Source of the DNA: RGIG7450 sp045633565
GTDB lineage: Bacteria > Bacillota > Clostridia > RUG12999
Length of the DNA stretch: 64,000 nucleotides
Reading direction: 5' to 3'
Assembly: GCA_045633565.1 (NCBI GenBank)
Contig: JAZQYO010000007.1
Span: 124,001 to 188,000 of the forward strand
Every line of letters begins with the position of its first letter. The stretch's first letter is position 1. The translations under genes and the position numbers were made by a program. The notes below the pieces were generated by a model. That model made no database searches. It had not been told where the DNA came from and was given only the letters and a program-made list of their open reading frames with translations. Of the stretch, positions 59,797 through 64,000 are shown piece by piece.

Positions 59797-59985
59797 TTAC
59801 CCGGTAAACACGAATATTCGTTTTGCAGATTAATACAATCCTTGCAAATTTATAAAATCAACAAAACGACAATTTTCTTCAACGCCTCGCTTCTTCTCGC
59901 CCCGCGAGCGCTCGGCATTAAATCAGGTTATTCGCCCGAGGGCTCATAACCCTCGGCCGGCAATTCAAACACACCCACATAAACG

Positions 59986-60010
59986 AAAAAAGAACACCTG
60001 ATGGTGTTCT
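59986..60010 (-). terminator. Native terminator of the disrupted tRNA-Met locus
   Basis: AGAACACC / GGTGTTCT stem, then T5-6 on the minus strand, 10 bp past the CCA end of the tRNA fragment. Confidence 0.8.
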
Positions 60011-60020
60011 TCTTTCATTT

Positions 60021-60066
60021 TGGTTGCGGAGGGCGGATTTGAACCACCGACCTTCGGGTTATGAGC
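60021..60066 (-). other. attL-like 3' fragment of initiator tRNA-Met (CAU)
   Basis: The minus strand reads from the anticodon loop (GCTCATAA) through CCCGA, AGGTC, the T arm GGTGG-TTCAAAT-CCGCC, acceptor strand CTCCGCA, discriminator A and CCA. The 3' strand CCCGA of the anticodon stem matches the three G:C pairs of initiator tRNA. The 5' half is missing: bases upstream (ATCAG) do not pair. This is what an integrase leaves when it recombines in a tRNA gene; the rebuilt full tRNA would lie beyond the right edge of the window. Confidence 0.75.
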
Positions 60067-60274
60067 TGATACATTGATGTCTGCCTTAAAATTGACGTAG
60101 TCGGCAAGACGGGTATGGATATCCCAAAACCGACCAATGAGCCGACCGATATTCAAGGCGAATGCAATGGTAAATTTAACATCTAAGGCTGGCTGGTGGT
60201 ATTTGAGGCAATTTTGTTGATTTAATTCCTAGAGGGAAACTATAGTAGCATACTGACATAAGTTTTTTGTGGAT

Positions 60275-61025
60275 TTATTCAGCAACGTCTTCGGTTAGGT
60301 CGCTAACATTTTCTTTAATTGTATCTATTCTAAAAATTACCATAGAAAGCGCAAGCAAAGTTGCTCTGAATGCAAATTTAAGCTCATGAGGAGTTATATA
60401 TTTTCGGGCATGGATACATTCGTTACGTATGTTAAAGGAATTACTATTATACATAATGTGGTATATATACAAAAAATCAGGTACATTTTCAAAACTGTGT
60501 TGTTTCTCGTATATTAAATCGAGCAATTCACGAAGTAACGAACTTGGGTCATTGGCTAGCATAAACTCAGTTTTGCTCTTTTTGAATGGAAAGATTCCAA
60601 GCAGTGTGGCTAATTCCCTGATTTTCAGTTCCAACACAGGAAAAAGTTGAGATAATAGACCTAAGGTTATGTTTTTTGAGTATGGTAACAATTCTATTTC
60701 AACCTTAGTGTTTATTGATTCGTACAATTCCTGTTCTTTGGAAAATGCAGACAAAGTGATTTCGGTGTGCATCCTATAAGCGTCGTGAAGGCTTTTTACA
60801 TAGACTTGAGATTCGAGGATGTTTAAAAATTTATACTAATATACTTATGTAGTAGGAAAGCACATTTCTTGCAGGAGAATTGTTTGTGCGAAATTCTTCC
60901 CAAGAGGCAACGTTTTTTAATTCGAAGTTTTCTTCTGTTTGAGAAATTAACCATTGCCATTCTTGCGAATGTGCCAATAAGCCATCCACGTATTTTACTT
61001 CTGTTTCATGCTCTAGATAGTTCAA
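60275..61025 (-). pseudogene. Frameshifted gene with HEPN-like motif, possibly DUF4209-related
   Basis: Two minus-strand pieces. The first, TTG 61025 to TAA 60831 (64 codons), has AGGAG upstream and its own promoter. The second is an open frame from about 60830 to 60275 whose only start, ATG 60772, has no ribosome binding site and is preceded in frame by coding-like sequence (FLNILESQVYVKSLHDAYR). A single-base shift near 60835 would join them into about 250 residues. The C-terminal part (QLFPVLELKIRELATLLGI, then FNIRNECIHARKYI) holds an R-x4-H HEPN-type motif and resembles DUF4209-like proteins. Possibly a defence or toxin gene, now broken, or two genes. Confidence 0.5.
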
Positions 61026-61087
61026 GATTAACACGCTCCTAAGTTTTATAAAATTTGCGGAAAATAGATAATTAATCACTTTGTTAA

Positions 61088-61116
61088 ATTATATCATAGA
61101 ATAAATGTTAAATCAA
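61088..61116 (-). promoter_or_regulatory. Promoter for the HEPN-like gene
   Basis: Minus strand TTGATT (61111-61116), 17-bp spacer ending TGA, TATAAT (61088-61093). Confidence 0.75.
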
Positions 61117-61130
61117 ACAGACGGTTAGTT

Positions 61131-61173
61131 AAAAATAAAAATCCCTAAGCGCGCAAGAGTGCTTAGGGATTTT
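61131..61173 (-). terminator. Terminator after the integrase gene
   Basis: AAAATCCCTAAGC / GCTTAGGGATTTT with a CACTCTTGCGC-type loop, T-rich on the minus strand. Confidence 0.88.
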
Positions 61174-61176
61174 ATA

Positions 61177-61995
61177 TTAAGAGCGTCTAAGCAAGATAGA
61201 ATCTAATTTTTCAGCAGCTTCTATATCCATCTCAGGTAAGACATGGGTATATGTATTTAGCGTTATATTTACATCAGAATGACCGAGTCTTTGTTGTACG
61301 ACTCGCGGATTAACTCCCGCTTGAATCAAAGCAGTAGCATTGCTGTGCCTTAGGTCGTGCAAGCGAATCTTCGGCAGGTCGTTAGACTCAACAAAGCGCT
61401 CCCACTTTTGCGTCATAGAATCAGGCTTTATTGGAGAACCGTCTTTTTGATGGATGACAAAATTCAAGTCCTGAAATCCACCCCCATATTCTAAGGCATC
61501 CATTTCATACTGAGCTTTAGCTAACGCCAAAACATCCATCACATCTTTGCCTAAGGATATATCACGAATGCCGGCTTCGCTCTTAGGTGCTTTAATAATA
61601 CAACCATCTTCGCCGTTTACCATATTATAACGCACTTTAAGGAGATTGTTTTTGAAATCTATATTTTCCCAACGCAAGGCTAGCAATTCTCCACGTCTTA
61701 AACCAACCATAACCAATAGAAAAACAGGAAGATACATATCGGTGCCGCTTGCTACATCAAGAACCTTTTGAATCATCTCGGGAGGATATACAGCCGCACG
61801 ATACTTTTTGAGTTTTGGCAATTCTACCGCTTCGCAAGGATTATGAGGAATGATTCGGAGTTTAACTGCTTTTTTCAAAGCGGCATTGTAAATTAAAAAA
61901 TGTTTGTTTCGAGAAGAATGCCACCTGCCTGCAGGAACAGATTTCCTTGAAACACAAGGGAAAACTATAGTTAGAGGCAGGTGACAAAGCATCAT
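61177..61995 (-). CDS. int: Tyrosine recombinase (integrase), N-terminally truncated
   Basis: 272 residues. The catalytic domain is complete: Arg100 (VGLRRGEL), Lys138 region (APKSEAGIR), His213-x2-Arg216 (HDLRHSNATAL), His239 (RLGHSDVNITL) and nucleophile Tyr249 (NTYTHVLP). Full-size element integrases have about 100 further N-terminal residues for arm- and core-site binding. Here only the last helix of the core-binding domain (IYNAALKKAVKLRII) remains, preceded by about 30 unrelated residues encoded by a repeat-bearing segment. The ATG lies 3 bp after the stop of the upstream gene. Probably non-functional or altered. It sits beside attL as expected. Confidence 0.8.
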   Translation of the reverse strand: MMLCHLPLTIVFPCVSRKSVPAGRWHSSRNKHFLIYNAALKKAVKLRIIPHNPCEAVELPKLKKYRAAVYPPEMIQKVLDVASGTDMYLPVFLLVMVGLRRGELLALRWENIDFKNNLLKVRYNMVNGEDGCIIKAPKSEAGIRDISLGKDVMDVLALAKAQYEMDALEYGGGFQDLNFVIHQKDGSPIKPDSMTQKWERFVESNDLPKIRLHDLRHSNATALIQAGVNPRVVQQRLGHSDVNITLNTYTHVLPEMDIEAAEKLDSILLRRS

Positions 61996-62704
61996 AAACT
62001 AGTCGTCCCAATCGTCATCAAGAAAGTCATCGAACTCATCATCTTCGTCATAATCAGGTTCGTTGACCACTTCAGTATTTGTTGATTGGTCAGTTGTTTG
62101 AGAAGCGGGAGATTCTTTCGGAGTAATATAGCCATCATCACAACATTCATAAACGCATCTGCTTTTTTCTTCTTGTGATTTGCAGATTTCAACAAACTCC
62201 TCCCAAGTGAGGTAAAATCTTTTTGTAAAGCCGCCGATAGTACTCTTATCGTAGGCTAAGGTTACATATTCAGTAATATTTATAACTTCTTCAGGTAAAA
62301 ACTCTTTCGCACCTAATGCCTCTGCCATTGAATCGGCAAAGGTGTCATAATACTGTGTTTTTTCGGGGTATGTTTGTTTGATATAATAAGAGCTAATTTC
62401 TGTATCTTCAGGCAACATACCTGTTGCAATTTTATAACAAGTTGTGTAATCTTTGAGCTCATAAAGGACTTCGACTGCATCTTTGCCTTTGCTAGTTATA
62501 GTAAAGGCTGCACCGTCTATTTTGGAAAAATAGTGGCCGGGAGGAACTTCGTCAATTATCGGATATTTGTACTTGCCTTGATTGTTGCTGGTTATACGAC
62601 GGGGCTGACTTATAACTTCTGCGGGGTTTCTTTTTTTAATATTTCTTTTGATATGCATTGATATCTCTCCTTTTCTATATATGTCCTATTATTTGTCACC
62701 TGCC
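61976..62704. repeat. Perfect 13-bp inverted repeat bracketing the gene at 61999-62658
   Basis: GGCAGGTGACAAA (61976-61988) and TTTGTCACCTGCC (62692-62704). Further out, CACCTGC (61922-61928) and GCAGGTG (62744-62750) form a second inverted pair, so each end carries CACCTGC and GCAGGTG about 40-48 bp apart. The bracketed segment contains exactly one gene with its ribosome binding site. Confidence 0.7.
61999..62658 (-). CDS. Unknown element-borne protein with acidic C-terminus
   Basis: 219 residues, not recognised. It begins with a basic stretch (MHIKRNIKKRNPAEV), has a mixed alpha/beta middle (PPGHYFSKIDGAAFTI, YDKSTIGGFTKRFYLTWEE) with Cys-rich CVYECCDD near 170, and ends in an extremely acidic tail (DYDEDDEFDDFLDDD). 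Acidic tails of this kind occur in DNA-mimic or single-strand-binding-related proteins, but nothing here proves that. The ATG follows AAGGAGAGATATCA. It lies inside a 13-bp inverted repeat and just upstream of the truncated integrase. Confidence 0.65.
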   Translation of the reverse strand: MHIKRNIKKRNPAEVISQPRRITSNNQGKYKYPIIDEVPPGHYFSKIDGAAFTITSKGKDAVEVLYELKDYTTCYKIATGMLPEDTEISSYYIKQTYPEKTQYYDTFADSMAEALGAKEFLPEEVINITEYVTLAYDKSTIGGFTKRFYLTWEEFVEICKSQEEKSRCVYECCDDGYITPKESPASQTTDQSTNTEVVNEPDYDEDDEFDDFLDDDWDD

Positions 62705-62781
62705 GCAAATGAGAGCTAAAACATTAGAAAACTTCAAAATGCAGCAGGTGATTGATTAATTTTAAAACAGGAGCATTCGCA

Positions 62782-64000
62782 CTAGCTGACCTTAAATTTT
62801 GTGGGACTTTTTATCGTCGATATCGTCGGTGCCGACGATGATTTTTTTCTTTCTATGGTCAAATACCGGTCTTTATTTCGACCTTTTTTAACCGAGATAC
62901 CAAGACTATCGAATTCAGCCTTATATAAAGATAATTTTCTCGATAGACTATTTGCCATTTTTGGAAACGACGACGGAATACCAACCCCTACATAAACTAG
63001 GGGTAGGTATGATTTTAGTTTTAACAGCAAGTCACTAGCCGAACCATACCACGAGCCTTCGTTGTCAATTAAGTATTTCACACATTCAATCAACGGATTT
63101 TCGCCAACGGCTGATTCTGTTGCTAGCGAGATGTTGTTTTCATAGGCAACGATAAATTCATCGCCCAAGCCTTGCTTAATAGCTTCTGCTATGACGTAGC
63201 CGTATTTTGCAAAATCTGCCATGCGTGGATATTTACCTAGCCTAACAGTTTCGTATAACAATAGTGCTTTAGAAATTACAGAGAAAATATCATCAAGAAT
63301 GCCGGGTAAGCACGCATCCAACCTCTGATATAACTCTTGGTCGGGACATCTCTTTTTCTCGTCGATACGGGCCAAGTATACTATAATTGTACGGTCGAGC
63401 AAGTCGCTCTGCGAAATTTCCAAATTTATTCCGTTGAGCGCCACTAATCTTTTAATATTGATGGCAATCTCAGAGTTATCGGAGTACAACTTTCTCTTAA
63501 TAAGCGTTCCTCCGGTGGAAGCTTGGCAAAGGACGTTAGCAGTATCAGCCTTTAGTTTGCCGACGTTATCAAAGATGCAAAAATAGTTGTTGCTGAGCGT
63601 GGTGATAAGATCATCGCTCTCGTCAGGCATAACAAAAACATCTTTGCTTGTAGGACTTATGAGTAGCGAAAGAATTTTCATAAAGGTGGTTTTGCCAGCA
63701 CCTTTTTCCCCTTCGACTACCAACACTGGATGGCTAATACCTGGAATAAAAGCTGTGCAAATATATACCGCGACTAAAAGCGATTGTTGCTCGTTTAAAC
63801 CGAGGAAATCTGCAAGGAAAGCTCTTAAGCTGTATTCTGTGGAAACTGGGAATTTCTGTTCTTTCAGCGTTGGGGGAGATAGGAAATTCACGTCTTTTAT
63901 GGTGTTTTTTCCTATAATACTTACGTTGTTTGCAGTGATTTTTACCACTTGCTTTGCGGGGTTGTTCAAGTCGTAATAAATGGAATCGTCAAAGCAAGCA
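62782..64000 (-). CDS. Mobile-element primase-helicase-like ATPase, 5' part outside the window
   Basis: At least 405 codons; the frame stays open through the right edge, so the true start lies beyond 64000. The visible N-terminal end (FDDSIYYDLNNPAKQVVKI) resembles the region before the ATPase domain in plasmid and phage D5/primase-type proteins. Walker A is GEKGAGKTTFMK, Walker B-like FCIFDNVG, followed by a sensor-type NIKRLVALNG with LLDRTIIVYL. The C-terminus carries a basic linker (KKGRNKDRY). It probably helps element replication, and the leftward orientation matches the integrase. A TTG at 63967-63969 has been considered as a start but conserved-looking sequence continues upstream. Confidence 0.75.
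   Translation of the reverse strand, partial: ACFDDSIYYDLNNPAKQVVKITANNVSIIGKNTIKDVNFLSPPTLKEQKFPVSTEYSLRAFLADFLGLNEQQSLLVAVYICTAFIPGISHPVLVVEGEKGAGKTTFMKILSLLISPTSKDVFVMPDESDDLITTLSNNYFCIFDNVGKLKADTANVLCQASTGGTLIKRKLYSDNSEIAINIKRLVALNGINLEISQSDLLDRTIIVYLARIDEKKRCPDQELYQRLDACLPGILDDIFSVISKALLLYETVRLGKYPRMADFAKYGYVIAEAIKQGLGDEFIVAYENNISLATESAVGENPLIECVKYLIDNEGSWYGSASDLLLKLKSYLPLVYVGVGIPSSFPKMANSLSRKLSLYKAEFDSLGISVKKGRNKDRYLTIERKKSSSAPTISTIKSPTKFKVS

Larger units (their letters stand above)
59797..60274. other. Gene-free junction between core genome and integrated element
   Basis: No credible gene. It holds, left to right: a GC-rich stretch (about 59880-59925), a degenerate tRNA-Met-like fragment in plus orientation (59928-59970), a minus-strand terminator (59986-60010), the attL tRNA fragment (60021-60066), and about 200 bp of element DNA with nothing recognised. 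Confidence 0.7.

Noticed and set aside
59965..60156. 63-codon minus-strand ORF with NPKVGGSNPPSATK
   Set aside because: The conserved-looking peptide is a translation of the tRNA 3' fragment and its terminator; this is a familiar false protein.

Overview
The window reads as a chromosomal stretch of a low-to-medium GC Clostridia-type Bacillota, probably an anaerobic, possibly gut-associated lineage. Supporting evidence is the gene order miaB-ylbF-mutS-mutL-miaA followed by a yggS-sepF-ylmG-ylmH-divIVA-ileS division cluster, an IspH-ribosomal protein S1 fusion, DUF1836, DUF5662, SLH and copper-amine-oxidase-like stalk proteins. Promoters are crisp sigma-A types, mostly with 17-bp spacers and an extended TGN -10, and ribosome binding sites are strong AGGAGG-like.

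Layout. 1-233 is the 5' end of a divergent glycosyltransferase. 334-14900 is one long rightward block: tRNA modification (miaB, miaA), mismatch repair (mutS, mutL), a HlyD-like membrane protein, PLP homeostasis (yggS), septum and cell-pole proteins (sepF, ylmG, ylmH, divIVA), ileS and trmD. 15066-25026 holds short units on both strands: an EF-G-like GTPase, mntP, a hydrolase, a truncated aldehyde dehydrogenase fused to an iron-alcohol-dehydrogenase remnant, a DegV fatty-acid-binding protein, a probably leaderless DUF1836 regulator and two flavoprotein oxidoreductases. 25135-31863 is a tandem pair of giant exported SLH-like proteins, each driven by a promoter embedded in the terminator of the gene before it. 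31912-38887 is leftward: a corrinoid-activation-type protein, rdgB-fakA-asp23, and a degT/amidohydrolase/pseudo-amidohydrolase operon. 39076-42399 carries ychF, a VOC protein, uppP and an SLH protein. 42549-48402 is leftward: a double-HTH protein with a small upstream ORF, folD, ygiQ and ftsK. 48552-53381 carries a BaiN-like flavoprotein, cmk, plsC and ispH-rpsA, followed by six tRNA genes (Gly, Arg, His, Gln, Lys, Lys). 54541-59726 holds DUF896, an esterase, a DMT permease, an O-antigen-ligase-like protein and a WG-repeat/stalk protein.

From about 60021 to the right edge lies the left end of an integrated mobile element. A 46-bp 3' fragment of an initiator tRNA-Met, with its native terminator, marks attL. 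The element side carries a frameshifted gene with a HEPN-like motif, an integrase reduced to its catalytic domain, an acidic-tailed unknown gene enclosed by a perfect 13-bp inverted repeat, and a primase-helicase-like ATPase that runs off the window.

Functional links: FakA (33977-35596), DegV/FakB (20056-20913) and PlsC (50531-51091) can together bring exogenous fatty acids into phospholipids. MiaA and MiaB make ms2i6A37. UppP, the O-antigen-ligase-like protein and the SLH/stalk proteins serve the envelope. The observations most worth following are the covarying terminator-promoter hairpins, the active/inactive amidohydrolase pair, the Fe-ADH/ALDH deletion joint at an A7 run, and the inverted-repeat cassette beside the truncated integrase.
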